Part shown: positions 48,493-57,703 of the stretch, piece by piece
Position numbering within the stretch: the stretch's first letter is position 1
Layout: every line of letters begins with the position of its first letter
Assembly: GCA_945833885.1 (NCBI GenBank)
Contig: CAMAFY010000008.1
Span: forward strand, 1-64,000
Length of the DNA stretch: 64,000 nt
Direction: 5' to 3'
Origin: an uncultured Bacteroidales bacterium
Lineage (GTDB): Bacteria; Bacteroidota; Bacteroidia; Bacteroidales; Bacteroidaceae
Notes under the pieces: generated by a model
Database searches by the model: none
What the model saw: only the letters and a program-made list of their open reading frames with translations
What the model was told of the DNA's origin: nothing
Position numbers and translations under genes: made by a program

Positions 48493-50358
48493 ATGAAGCA
48501 CTTTTTCTATTTCAACATACCATCTTTCTACGTTTTACTCGTGGCAATCGTCATGGGTAGCACGGGTAGTCTTGTATGCGAAGCCGCGCCAAACGCCAAA
48601 ACTTTCACGCTCGTCATCGACGCCGGACACGGCGGAAAGGATGCCGGAGCCGTGGGAAAAGTGACGAAAGAAAAGGTAATCAACCTCAACGTCGCCCTTG
48701 CTTTCGGACGTCTGGTGGAGCGGAACTGCCCCGACATCAAGGTAGTCTACACCCGAAAGACCGACGTCTTCGTACCCCTTGAGGAGCGTGCGAACATCGC
48801 AAACAAGGCAAAAGCCGACCTGTTCATCAGCATCCACACCAACGCCGTGGCGTCGAACAAGGCGAATGTCAGCGGTGCCGAGACCTACACCCTCGGTATG
48901 CACCGCGCGGCAGACAACCTTGAGGTGGCCAAACGTGAGAACAGTGTCATCACGTATGAAAGCGATTACAAGACGAAGTACCAGGGTTTCGACCCCAACA
49001 AGACGGAAAGTTACATCATTTTCGAGTTGATGCAGGACCGATACCTCTCAGAAAGCATCAAAATTGCCAAGGACATCCAGCAGCAATATTCCAATGCCGG
49101 ACGCCGCAACAAGGGTGTCCATCAGGCGGGATTCCTGGTCCTTCGCGAGACATCCATGCCGTCTGTCCTCACAGAGTTGGGATTCATCTCCAACGCCAAC
49201 GAGGAACAGTACCTGAATTCACAGGCTGGCGTCGACGCACTTGCCGAATGTCTGTTCCGCGGACTGCAAGCCTACCGCAAGCGGCTCACCGCCAACGCTC
49301 CGGAAAGCGCCGCACCCTCCGACGCCAACGCCGTGGCTTCAAACGGCCAGAACCTGCCTCCCGTCTACGTCGCTCCCGATGGCGAACCCAGCATCCGCCC
49401 CGTCGCCACCACGCCATACCTGGCAATGACGGAGACTCCGCAGGAACAACGCACCGTTTCCTCGCCAGCCGACGTCGCCGACAACGGACGTGGCAGCGGA
49501 AAACGCCAACAGACCTCCACCTCCGACACTGGAGAAAAACTGCCGCCTCTCGCATCATCGCTCAACATGCCGCCCGAAAAGGAGGAGAAACCTGCGACGG
49601 TCCGGCATGAGGAAGCCGCACCCCGCCAGCACGAAGAGCCGACAACGGCTGCCAATGCTCCGTCGACGGCCGCCAAAGTGCAGAAGGAGAAGGCGCAGAC
49701 CACGGCACCCCGCGAGGAGAAATCGCCCGCCGGACAACCACAGACACAGAAGCCGGCACCGGCCAGAAGCGCAGAACCGGAGATTGACCCGCGCACCGGA
49801 CAGAAACTTCCTCCGCTGGCGTCGTCGCTAAATCTGCCGCCAGAGAACGGAAACGCCCCGTCCCAGCCTCAAAAAACCGCGACAAAACCGGCTGAGAACA
49901 AGGCACAGGCGCCACAAGGCACCACAGAAAACGCTAAGGCTGCGCCAAAAGTGACCACACCGAAGGCGGAGAAAAAGGCCGAAACCACCGAGAAAAAACA
50001 ACAGCAGACACCGGAGACGAAGAGCAACACTCCGCAAAAGACGGAAAAGAAGACGGACAACGCCGCGCAAACCGCGGAGAAAAACACCGAAGACCACCGT
50101 CCCATCTTCAAAATCCAACTGTTCACAAGCAGCAAAGCACTGAAAAACAACGACCCAAGACTGAAAGGTCTGAAAGCCGACTGCTACAACGAAAACGGAG
50201 TTTATAAATACACTTACGGCGAAACAACGGACTATCAGGAAATACAACGCCTGAAAAAGGATATCGCAGACAAGTTCCACGGCACGTTCATCGTGGCTTT
50301 CGTTGATGGGAAACGCACGGATTTGAACCAAGCCATCCAGAACAGCAAGAAGAAATGA
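48493..50358 (+). CDS. N-acetylmuramoyl-L-alanine amidase with SPOR-like C-terminus
   Basis: A zinc amidase that cuts the peptide stem from peptidoglycan, usually in daughter-cell separation. Start 48493 (MKHFFYFNIPSFYVLLVAIV) gives a signal peptide and 621 aa; the frame is open upstream. The Amidase_3 domain (35-270) has Zn ligands in VIDAGHGGKDAG, a Glu after it (KEKVINLNVA), and SIHTNA, plus VLTELGFISN with the catalytic Glu. A 240-residue Pro/Ala/Glu/Lys-rich linker contains two copies of KLPPLASSLN. The last 80 residues (FKIQLFTSS ... FHGTFIVAFVDGKR) look like a SPOR domain, which binds stem-less septal glycan. Confidence 0.92.
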   Translation: MKHFFYFNIPSFYVLLVAIVMGSTGSLVCEAAPNAKTFTLVIDAGHGGKDAGAVGKVTKEKVINLNVALAFGRLVERNCPDIKVVYTRKTDVFVPLEERANIANKAKADLFISIHTNAVASNKANVSGAETYTLGMHRAADNLEVAKRENSVITYESDYKTKYQGFDPNKTESYIIFELMQDRYLSESIKIAKDIQQQYSNAGRRNKGVHQAGFLVLRETSMPSVLTELGFISNANEEQYLNSQAGVDALAECLFRGLQAYRKRLTANAPESAAPSDANAVASNGQNLPPVYVAPDGEPSIRPVATTPYLAMTETPQEQRTVSSPADVADNGRGSGKRQQTSTSDTGEKLPPLASSLNMPPEKEEKPATVRHEEAAPRQHEEPTTAANAPSTAAKVQKEKAQTTAPREEKSPAGQPQTQKPAPARSAEPEIDPRTGQKLPPLASSLNLPPENGNAPSQPQKTATKPAENKAQAPQGTTENAKAAPKVTTPKAEKKAETTEKKQQQTPETKSNTPQKTEKKTDNAAQTAEKNTEDHRPIFKIQLFTSSKALKNNDPRLKGLKADCYNENGVYKYTYGETTDYQEIQRLKKDIADKFHGTFIVAFVDGKRTDLNQAIQNSKKK

Positions 50359-50482
50359 TGCCCTTCGGCAGAGGGGGACTCCCCACATTTCCGCAACAAT
50401 GCCCTGACCTTTCCAGAAGGAAGGGCTCCGTTTCCACCGTAATACCACACATTACAGAACCCACACTTACAGATTCCTCATC

Positions 50483-51379
50483 ATGAAAAACGAAATCAAG
50501 ATTGCACTGACTGCCATAGTCTGCATCGCAATACTCATTGTCGGCATCAATTTTCTTAAAGGCATCAACATATTCAATGCGACAAATTCCTATTACGTTA
50601 AATTGAAGAATGCCAAGCAACTTGCCGTGTCGAACATGGTATACGCCAACGGTTATCCCATCGGAAGTATCCGCGAAATCGACTATCAGTACGAAGATAA
50701 CTCCTCGGTTGTCGTACTTATTGAACTCGATGACCAGATCCGCGTGCCCAAAGGTACAACGGCTTCGCTGGAATCTCCCCTGATGGGAGGCGTCATCATG
50801 CACCTCGTCCTGGGTCCGAATCCCGCAGATGTGATGTCGCCGCTCGACACTATCATCGGCACAGAGACGCTCGGCGCCATGGACCAATTGGGTGCCATGA
50901 TACCCGCCATCGAGAAGATGCTGCCGAAACTCGACAGCATTCTGGACAACATCAACCGCATTACCGGTGACCCCGCGCTGCAACAGACCCTGGCAAATGC
51001 GGCAGAAATCACCGACAACCTCAAGCACACCTCCGAAAGTCTCGACAAACTGATGTCGAATCAGTTGACAGGAACGCTCAACAATGTGGAGGTTCTCAGC
51101 GGAAACCTTGCGAAGGTGGACGTTGATGCTACGGTCAACAACCTCAATTCCACCCTTACCGATGCCCGCTGCCTCGTGGGACAACTGCAGAAGACCATGG
51201 AGGATGTCGACCGCCAACTCAACGGAACGGAAGGCACACTCGGGGCGTTGATGAACGACCGTGCGCTCTACGACAACCTGAACCACACGATTCAGAGTGC
51301 CGACAGCCTGGTAACCGACCTCAAAGCACACCCGAAACGCTACGTCCACTTCTCGGTTTTCGGCAAGAAGGACAAGTGA
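50483..51379 (+). CDS. MCE (MlaD-like) lipid transport protein
   Basis: A 298-aa protein with an N-terminal membrane helix (7-27, IALTAIVCIAILIVGINFLKG) and one MCE domain (38-115: YYVKLKNAKQLAVSNMVYANGYPIG, shortened here). A long helical C-terminal part (140-285) contains repeated Leu/Asn/Asp heptads. MCE proteins form hexameric rings that carry phospholipids between inner and outer membranes together with an ABC permease (MlaE) and ATPase (MlaF), whose genes are not in this window. It follows the amidase by 124 bp, an arrangement suggesting one transcript. Confidence 0.88.
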   Translation: MKNEIKIALTAIVCIAILIVGINFLKGINIFNATNSYYVKLKNAKQLAVSNMVYANGYPIGSIREIDYQYEDNSSVVVLIELDDQIRVPKGTTASLESPLMGGVIMHLVLGPNPADVMSPLDTIIGTETLGAMDQLGAMIPAIEKMLPKLDSILDNINRITGDPALQQTLANAAEITDNLKHTSESLDKLMSNQLTGTLNNVEVLSGNLAKVDVDATVNNLNSTLTDARCLVGQLQKTMEDVDRQLNGTEGTLGALMNDRALYDNLNHTIQSADSLVTDLKAHPKRYVHFSVFGKKDK

Positions 51380-51448
51380 TTTCAGCGACGGATGCCGCAC
51401 CCCGCAACGCGGACATCCGCTCCCGCACCCCCATTCCACAACATATCG

Positions 51449-51484
51449 GACAGTGGCTCTGGCAGATGAGCCGCTGTCTTTTTT
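51449..51484 (+). terminator. Terminator after the MCE gene
   Basis: ACAGTGGCTC pairs with GAGCCGCTGT (one mismatch) over an 8-nt loop and is followed by CTTTTTT. Confidence 0.88.
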
Positions 51485-51522
51485 GTACTTCCGCAGAAAA
51501 ACAAGCCTGAAAGACACCGAAG

Positions 51523-53412
51523 ATGTTTGAAAAACAGATATTACTCATCAAACAAGAACAAGAATACGAGCGGAACGAATTCCGGAAAGAGATGGAAATC
51601 CGGGGCATAGAGCACCGCATCCGCCGCGGAAACTGCTGGGCTCCCATCAAATTCGGCAGGAGTTATTACAATTCCCTCGACAGAATGGTGGTGGAAGTCT
51701 TCAACGAAAACCATGCGGCGACGGCAGAAAAGGACGCCACCATCCCCGAACACAACTTCGAATACGGGAAGAGCGTCTGCTTTTTCTCCACCGACGGCAA
51801 CGGCACACCCCACTTCACCGACATCATCTGCTGCGTTTCCTATGCCGAAGACTCGCGGATGGTGGTGACACTGCCGAACGAGAAGGCCCTAAGCAGGCTG
51901 CTTGCGCTCGAACGTCCCGGTGTTGCGCTGCATTTCGACGAGACAACCTACCGGCTGATGCTGGAAGCGCTGCAACAAGTGGAGAAGGCGCGCGGCAACC
52001 GCTTGGCAGAACTGCGCGACATCTTCCACACTTCAGCCCCGCTGCACTGGGGAAGCCGGCCGAATGTGTTGCCACAATACCCTTGGCTCAACGCGTCGCA
52101 GCAGGAAGCCGTCCACGAAGTCCTGCGGGCGAACGACGTTCTCGTCGTGCATGGTCCGCCGGGGACGGGTAAAACCACGACACTCGTCGAGGCGATTGAC
52201 GAGGTTCTGCGCCGGGAGTCCCAAGTTATGGTCTGCGCACAGAGCAATACGGCTGTCGATTGGATAAGTAAACAACTCGCAGACCGGGGGATTCAGGTGC
52301 TACGTGTGGGAAATCCCACGCGCGTCACCGATGAAATGCTCTCATTCTGCTACGAAAGGCGCTTCGAGGCCCATTCCGACTACCCCCAACTATGGCAGAT
52401 CCGCCGCGACATACGGCATCTTTACAGTCAGCCCCGCAAAGGTCGGGGCGAGAACTTCCACCAGAAAATCGCCAGGCTCCGCGAAAAGAGCGAGGAACTC
52501 GAAATCCGCATACGCGAAGACCTGTTCAACATGACTCGGGTGGTTGCCTGCACACTGGCGGGCGCGGCACATCCCGTCCTCAAAGGCTGGCATTGCCACA
52601 CCCTTTTCATCGACGAGGCGGCGCAAGCCCTTGAAGCCGCATGCTGGATCGCCATACCAAAGGCCGACAAAGTGGTGTTCGCCGGCGACCATTGTCAGTT
52701 ACCTCCAACCATCAAGAACCCCGAATGCCTGAAAGGAGGTTTGGGAAAGACCCTCATGGAGACCATTGTCGAGCGTAAGCCCGAGGCTGTCCGTCTGCTC
52801 AATGTGCAGTACCGCATGAACGAAGAACTGATGAAATTCTCATCGGAATGGTTCTATGGCGGTCAGTTACAGGCGGCTCCGGGGGTGAAACACCGGAGCA
52901 TCATCGAGGAAGTCGACGCACCTTTGGTGTGGATCAACGTCAGCGGAGAGTCGGAGAACGACACTTCCGTCGGCGAAGACCGCGACGGCGACTCGCTTTT
53001 CAACCGCGAAGAGGCGGAATACACCGTAGCCGCCCTCCACTTATATATAGAAAAGGTGAGCGGAAGACGCGTGAAATCCGAGAACATCGACTTTGGAATC
53101 ATCTCGCCTTACAAGGCTCAGGTGCGCCTTCTGCGGCAGTTGCTGAAGCGCGACCCGTTTCTCAAACCCTTCCGCCGCCACATTTCCGTCAACACCGTCG
53201 ACGCTTTCCAGGGTCAGGAACGCGACGTGATGATACTTTCCATGGTACGCGCCAACGAGAAGGGCCGCATCGGCTTCCTTTCCGACCTGCGCCGCATGAA
53301 CGTAGCCATCACCCGTGCACGCTACAAGGTCGTCATTGTGGGCAACGCGGATACGCTCTGCCGCCACCGTTTCTACCGCAGCCTCTACCAGCGGTGCCAC
53401 CATATCGGCTGA
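51523..53412 (+). CDS. SF1B DNA/RNA helicase, IGHMBP2-like
   Basis: A 629-aa ATP-dependent helicase of the Upf1/IGHMBP2 type. The N-terminal part (1-190) is a beta-barrel-like region. Helicase motifs in order: I VVHGPPGTGKTTT, II FIDEAAQALE, III FAGDHCQLPPT, IV LNVQYRMNEELM, V VNTVDAFQGQERDV, VI MNVAITRARYKVVI. Polarity is expected to be 5'-to-3' from family knowledge. The cellular role is unknown. A terminator precedes it, so it has its own promoter or depends on read-through. Confidence 0.92.
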   Translation: MFEKQILLIKQEQEYERNEFRKEMEIRGIEHRIRRGNCWAPIKFGRSYYNSLDRMVVEVFNENHAATAEKDATIPEHNFEYGKSVCFFSTDGNGTPHFTDIICCVSYAEDSRMVVTLPNEKALSRLLALERPGVALHFDETTYRLMLEALQQVEKARGNRLAELRDIFHTSAPLHWGSRPNVLPQYPWLNASQQEAVHEVLRANDVLVVHGPPGTGKTTTLVEAIDEVLRRESQVMVCAQSNTAVDWISKQLADRGIQVLRVGNPTRVTDEMLSFCYERRFEAHSDYPQLWQIRRDIRHLYSQPRKGRGENFHQKIARLREKSEELEIRIREDLFNMTRVVACTLAGAAHPVLKGWHCHTLFIDEAAQALEAACWIAIPKADKVVFAGDHCQLPPTIKNPECLKGGLGKTLMETIVERKPEAVRLLNVQYRMNEELMKFSSEWFYGGQLQAAPGVKHRSIIEEVDAPLVWINVSGESENDTSVGEDRDGDSLFNREEAEYTVAALHLYIEKVSGRRVKSENIDFGIISPYKAQVRLLRQLLKRDPFLKPFRRHISVNTVDAFQGQERDVMILSMVRANEKGRIGFLSDLRRMNVAITRARYKVVIVGNADTLCRHRFYRSLYQRCHHIG

Positions 53413-53539
53413 AAAGTGCGGCACTCCCCCACCCGACTTCCGGCACGAAAACCGAAATCCGCCGCAGGCTTTTGCCCCAAGTTTCCGCCAACCGCCCTGT
53501 TTTTGCCGCATCGTATCCCACAAGTTCGGGAAAAATGAT

Positions 53540-53548
53540 TAAATTTGC
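53540..53548 (+). promoter_or_regulatory. merR-type gene -7 box TAAATTTGC
   Basis: An exact TAnnTTTGC match 23 bp before the start at 53571. Confidence 0.6.
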
Positions 53549-53570
53549 ACGCACAAAATTCCCTCATCCT

Positions 53571-53918
53571 ATGACACTCTCCAAGGAAAAAGAACTAAAA
53601 TTGTTTTACTCCATCGGCGAAGTCGCCGAGAAGTTCGGAGTAAACGACACGTTGCTCCGCTTTTGGGAGAAGGAATTCCCGCAACTGCGGCCGAAAAAGG
53701 GGTCACGCGGCACACGACAGTACACAAAAGAGGACATTGAAGTGGTACGTGTCATCTACAACCTCGTCAAAGTCCGCGGACTTCGCATTGATGCCGCACG
53801 CGAACTGCTGAAACGCAACCGCGAGGGAGTGGAGCAACAGACCGAAGTGGTGGACCGTCTGAGGGCCATACGTCAGGAACTCGTCAGTATGAAAAAGGAA
53901 CTTGGCGACATGGTGTAG
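53571..53918 (+). CDS. MerR-family transcriptional regulator, short
   Basis: The start at 53571 (MTLSKEKELKLFYSIGEVAE) gives 115 aa; longer in-frame starts would run into the promoter or the helicase gene. The winged-helix DNA-binding part (10-85) reads FYSIGEVAEKFGVNDTLLRF, then WEKEFPQLRPKKGSRGTRQYTKEDIEVVRVI (given in pieces), followed by a coiled coil (90-112). There is no sensor domain. It belongs to the small MerR proteins conserved across Bacteroidota; the target is unknown. Confidence 0.88.
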   Translation: MTLSKEKELKLFYSIGEVAEKFGVNDTLLRFWEKEFPQLRPKKGSRGTRQYTKEDIEVVRVIYNLVKVRGLRIDAARELLKRNREGVEQQTEVVDRLRAIRQELVSMKKELGDMV

Positions 53919-53980
53919 GCGGAAAACCGGCAGAAAGGACTGAGCCTGCCACCAAAAGGCGCGTATGACCTTACAGGAAC

Positions 53981-54156
53981 TTTCCGGACCGTCCGCGAAA
54001 AGGCATAAACGATTTCGTGAAGAATTTCCGGACATTCCGCGAAAAGGCATAAACGATTTCGTGAAGGCTTTCCGGACCGTCCGCGAAAAAGTATAAACGA
54101 TTTCGAGAAGAATTTCCGGACATTCCGCGAAAAGGGTGCGGATGCCTTTGCGGCAA
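53981..54156. repeat. 44-bp tandem repeat (2 x 22 bp), 4 units
   Basis: Units start at 53981, 54025, 54069 and 54113, exactly 44 bp apart. Each has TTTCCGGACCGTCCGCGAAA (or ATTCCG variant) followed by a 22-mer with ATAAACGATTTCGTGAAG. Units 1/3 and 2/4 share variants, suggesting an 88-bp step. Confidence 0.95.
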
Positions 54157-54199
54157 TGTTCCGGGCCCTCCATAAAACCACACGGAAAAGCCGTGTGAA

Positions 54200-54287
54200 A
54201 AAGTGCCGCACTTTCCGCGAGAAAGTTCCGATGTTTCAAGGGGAAAGTTCCGATGTTTCCATGCCAAAGTGCGGAGGTTTTCCACAC
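54200..54287. repeat. 22-bp palindromic-core array, 4 units
   Basis: Four exact 22-bp units: AAAGTGCCGCACTTT, AAAGTTCCGATGTTT (twice) and AAAGTGCGGAGGTTT, each with a 7-bp linker. It lies 44 bp after the 44-bp array, 178 bp before radA. Confidence 0.92.
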
Positions 54288-54464
54288 CCCCTGCGGGAAC
54301 GGCCGGAAGCGGGCAGGGCCACAACCACGACCGCCTGCGGAACCATGCCGGCAGAAACGTTGCGCACGGCTGCCGCAAGCCCCGTTCCCGACGCCCTCCA
54401 CCTCAAACATCCCCCTAAGCAAACGGCGCACATTCCCGCTACCACAGCAACACATTCAAGAAAA

Positions 54465-55844
54465 ATGGCAAAGACAAAAACCGCCTACGTCTGCGACTCC
54501 TGCGGCTTCGAATCCACAAAATGGCTGGGACGATGCCCCGCCTGCAACCAGTGGAACACGTTCAAGGAGTTCACGGTTGCCGCAAGCACCCCCCGAAACA
54601 CCGCCACCCGCCATGGGCAGGCGCAGACATCGCGGCCACAGAAACTGAGCGAAATCGACGCCACCGCCGAACAACGCATCGACACGGGCGACGCCGAGTT
54701 CAACAGAGTGCTGGGCGGCGGCATCGTTCCGGGGTCATTGGTGCTGTTAGGTGGCGAGCCCGGCATCGGAAAGTCCACACTTCTGCTACAGACCATCCTG
54801 CAGATGCGCCATGCAAGCATCCTCTATGTCAGCGGCGAGGAGAGCGAACGGCAGATAAAACTCCGTGCCAACCGCATGCAACAGCAGCCGGAAGCCGGAC
54901 ACGAGCCGCTGCTCTACTGCGAAAGCAACATCGATAAGGTGCTGGAATACGCCACAACGCTAAGGCCGACGTTGCTCGTCATCGACTCCATACAGACGAT
55001 GTCGACGGAAATGGTGGAATCTTCGCCCGGAAGTGTCACACAAATCCGGGAATGTACCAGCACGCTGCTGAAATTCGCCAAACAAAACGGGGTGGCGGTG
55101 CTGCTCATCGGACATATTACGAAGGAAGGCAGCATAGCCGGACCAAAGGTTCTGGAGCATATTGTGGACTGCGTGCTGCAATTTGAGGGAGATCGACACT
55201 ACATGTACCGCATTCTCCGCGGAATCAAGAACCGTTTCGGCTCGACATCCGAGATCGGCATCTATGAAATGCTGTCGTCCGGCCTCCGACCTGTGGCAAA
55301 TCCTTCGGAAATGCTCCTCTCCCAGAACAACGGAGACTTCTCCGGCATTGCCATTTCCGCGGCGATGGAGGGCGTACGTCCCTTCCTTATCGAGACGCAG
55401 GCCCTTGTTTCCAGCGCGGCATACGGCACTCCGCAACGCTCAGCCACAGGTTTCGACCTGCGACGCCTGAACATGCTGCTCGCCGTACTTGAGAAACGCG
55501 TAGGATTCAAACTCGGTGCGAAGGACGTCTTCCTGAACATCGCCGGCGGCATCCGCGTCACCGACCCCGCCATGGACCTCAGCATCATTGCGGCGGTGCT
55601 GTCGTCGAACGTCGACACACCCATAGAACAAGGCACGGTGATGGCGGGAGAATGCGGACTCTCCGGAGAAATCCGCCCCGTAACACGCATCACGCAGCGC
55701 ATAGCCGAGGCACAAAAACTGGGATTCCGCCGATTCCTGCTCCCCGAACAGAACATGCACGGCATCGATGTGAGGAACTATCCGGGCATAGAACTCGTGC
55801 CCGTCTCCCGAGTGGAGCAGGCATTGCGTGAAATCTTCGGGTAA
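54465..55844 (+). CDS. radA: DNA repair protein RadA
   Basis: A RecA-related branch-migration ATPase of 459 aa. The open frame goes back to 54156, through the repeats; 54465 (MAKTKTAYVCDSCGFESTKW) is the canonical start. The N-terminal C4 zinc finger is CDSCGFESTKWLGRCPAC. Walker A is GGEPGIGKSTLLLQ, Walker B LLVIDSIQTM, the RadA-specific motif IKNRFGSTSEIGIYEM, and the C-terminal third is the Lon-like domain (SSNVDTPIEQGTVMAGECGL). It is followed 76 bp later by the sulfotransferase gene. Confidence 0.97.
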   Translation: MAKTKTAYVCDSCGFESTKWLGRCPACNQWNTFKEFTVAASTPRNTATRHGQAQTSRPQKLSEIDATAEQRIDTGDAEFNRVLGGGIVPGSLVLLGGEPGIGKSTLLLQTILQMRHASILYVSGEESERQIKLRANRMQQQPEAGHEPLLYCESNIDKVLEYATTLRPTLLVIDSIQTMSTEMVESSPGSVTQIRECTSTLLKFAKQNGVAVLLIGHITKEGSIAGPKVLEHIVDCVLQFEGDRHYMYRILRGIKNRFGSTSEIGIYEMLSSGLRPVANPSEMLLSQNNGDFSGIAISAAMEGVRPFLIETQALVSSAAYGTPQRSATGFDLRRLNMLLAVLEKRVGFKLGAKDVFLNIAGGIRVTDPAMDLSIIAAVLSSNVDTPIEQGTVMAGECGLSGEIRPVTRITQRIAEAQKLGFRRFLLPEQNMHGIDVRNYPGIELVPVSRVEQALREIFG

Positions 55845-55920
55845 ATCATTCATCAGAAAACGGCGGAGGCCGTCAGTTTCCACCGCAATTCATCATCAGC
55901 AATACGAACAAACACACAAT

Positions 55921-57030
55921 ATGGGATTATTAGAATTCTCAAAACTTCCCGTCAACACCCTCGTCGGTGCCGACTGGAAAACCTTCAAGACACTGACCAA
56001 AGACCAGGAAATCGCTGCTGACAAGCGCACGAAGTTCTTCCTCACGAAGGCCATCTGCCGCCTTCTCTCCACACTTTCCTTTGTCCAGGAGCGCCGTTTC
56101 CGCAAGACACTGGCCAACGAACCTCTGCAACACGACCCCGTTTTCATCCTCGGACACTGGCGTAGTGGCACGACTTTCGTACACAATGTCCTGTCCTGCG
56201 ACAAGCATTTCGGCTTCTGCACCACCTATCAGACCGTATTTCCACACTTCATCATGTTCGGTCAGGGCTTCTTCAAGCCGACCATGGGATGGCTGATGCC
56301 CGACAAACGACCCACCGACAACATGGAACTCGCCCCCGACCTTCCGCAGGAAGAGGAGTTCGCACTCCAAAACACGTGCCCCTACACATACTACAACTTC
56401 TGGATTTTCCCCAAACGGATGATGGAATTCGCCCGTCGTTACCTCACCTTCGAGACGGCAACCGAGGAGGAGAAAGGGGCATTCCGCAAGGCATTCGACC
56501 GAATGGTGCGCATCGCACTTTGGAACACCGGAGGCACACAGTTCCTGTCGAAGAACCCGCCACACACAGGAAGGATCAGGGAAATTCTGAAGATGTACCC
56601 CAATGCCAAGTTCATTTACCTCGTCAGAAACCCCTATACCGTATTCAACAGTACGCGCTCCTTCTACAGCAACACCATCAAACCCCTCGAACTCCAGCAC
56701 ATCAGCGATGAGGATATGCAGCAGAACATCCTCGACGTCTACTCACTCCTCTACGAAAGTTACCAACAGGACAAGCATCTTATCCCCGCCGGCAACCTCA
56801 TAGAAGTGAAGTTTGAGGACTTCGAAGCCGATGCCATGGGCATGACCGAGCGCATTTACAACGAACTTTCGCTGCCCGGATTCGAGGAAGCACGGCCCGC
56901 CATCGAGCAATATGTGGGCAAAAAGCGCGGATACAAAAAGAACAAGTACAACTATCCTCAGGAAATCATCGACCTCGTCAACGCACATTGGGGGAAAACC
57001 ATTGAGGATTTCGGCTACGAGCGCCTATAA
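55921..57030 (+). CDS. Sulfotransferase-family protein
   Basis: A 369-aa protein; the start at 55921 (MGLLEFSKLPVNTLVGADWK) avoids overlap with radA. The PAPS-binding 5'-phosphosulfate loop FILGHWRSGTTFVHNVLSC and the 3'-phosphate motif FIYLVRNPYTVFNSTRSFY are both present. The acceptor is unknown; in gut Bacteroidota relatives act on lipids or glycans. It is likely in one transcript with radA, although the functions have no obvious link. Confidence 0.88.
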   Translation: MGLLEFSKLPVNTLVGADWKTFKTLTKDQEIAADKRTKFFLTKAICRLLSTLSFVQERRFRKTLANEPLQHDPVFILGHWRSGTTFVHNVLSCDKHFGFCTTYQTVFPHFIMFGQGFFKPTMGWLMPDKRPTDNMELAPDLPQEEEFALQNTCPYTYYNFWIFPKRMMEFARRYLTFETATEEEKGAFRKAFDRMVRIALWNTGGTQFLSKNPPHTGRIREILKMYPNAKFIYLVRNPYTVFNSTRSFYSNTIKPLELQHISDEDMQQNILDVYSLLYESYQQDKHLIPAGNLIEVKFEDFEADAMGMTERIYNELSLPGFEEARPAIEQYVGKKRGYKKNKYNYPQEIIDLVNAHWGKTIEDFGYERL

Positions 57031-57098
57031 TTCTCCGCCCACATCGGGGAAAAAGCAGGTAAGACACCATATATTGCCACGTTTTCCACAAAGAAAAT

Positions 57099-57131
57099 TT
57101 GGCAGAATTAAATCTTTGCCGTACATTTGCA
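57099..57131 (+). promoter_or_regulatory. Ferredoxin promoter, full Bacteroidota consensus
   Basis: TTTG, exactly 20 bp, then TACATTTGC, 53 bp before the start codon. Confidence 0.92.
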
Positions 57132-57183
57132 CAATCAATTCCAATTAAATATCACATTATTCACATCTAAAACATCTATAACT

Positions 57184-57351
57184 ATGGCTTACGTTATTGG
57201 TGACGACTGCGTTGCATGCGGAACTTGCATCGACTCTTGCCCCGCTGGCGCTATCAGCGAAGGCGAAAAGTACTCCATCGATCCCGATCTTTGCGTTTCC
57301 TGTGGCACGTGCGCTGACTCTTGCCCCAGCGGTGCTATCACTGAGGGATAA
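57184..57351 (+). CDS. 2[4Fe-4S] ferredoxin
   Basis: A 55-aa clostridial-type ferredoxin for low-potential electron transfer. Two cluster motifs are visible: CVACGTCIDSCPAGAI (residues 10-25) and CVSCGTCADSCPSGAI (37-52), each CxxCxxCxxxCP. It is monocistronic, with a consensus promoter and a strong terminator, as expected for an abundant protein. Confidence 0.97.
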   Translation: MAYVIGDDCVACGTCIDSCPAGAISEGEKYSIDPDLCVSCGTCADSCPSGAITEG

Positions 57352-57395
57352 GGAGCATTAACCCCCAAAAGACAACAACCCGTAAAGGTTTTATC

Positions 57396-57432
57396 GACTT
57401 GCCCTCACTCATTGTGGGCAAGTCTTTTTTTT
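57396..57432 (+). terminator. Ferredoxin terminator
   Basis: ACTTGCCC pairs with GGGCAAGT over an 11-nt loop and is followed by C and eight T. Confidence 0.93.
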
Positions 57433-57703
57433 ATTGTCCGCCATTAGCCGCCCGAAGCGCGCCAACATCCACACCACACGTCACACCTTTGCGCGCCAGA
57501 CAGCGGTCCGCCGATGGCGGAAGCATCAGGGAAAAGCGGCGGGAACCGCCAGCAAGGAATCGCCTATTTCGGAAAAAGCATGGAAACATTCCAATGCTTC
57601 GGAAATGCTTCCACGGATATTGACAATCCACCCGTGGGAACACAGGATAAACATCCCCGCAACGTGAGGGTACAAACCTACTCCAAGCCCCACCACTCAT
57701 ACC
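57433..57703. other. Gene-free stretch, nothing recognised
   Basis: No frame, RNA or clear 22-bp periodicity; a small inverted repeat (AAGCAT ... ATGCTT) is the only structure seen. Confidence 0.4.
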
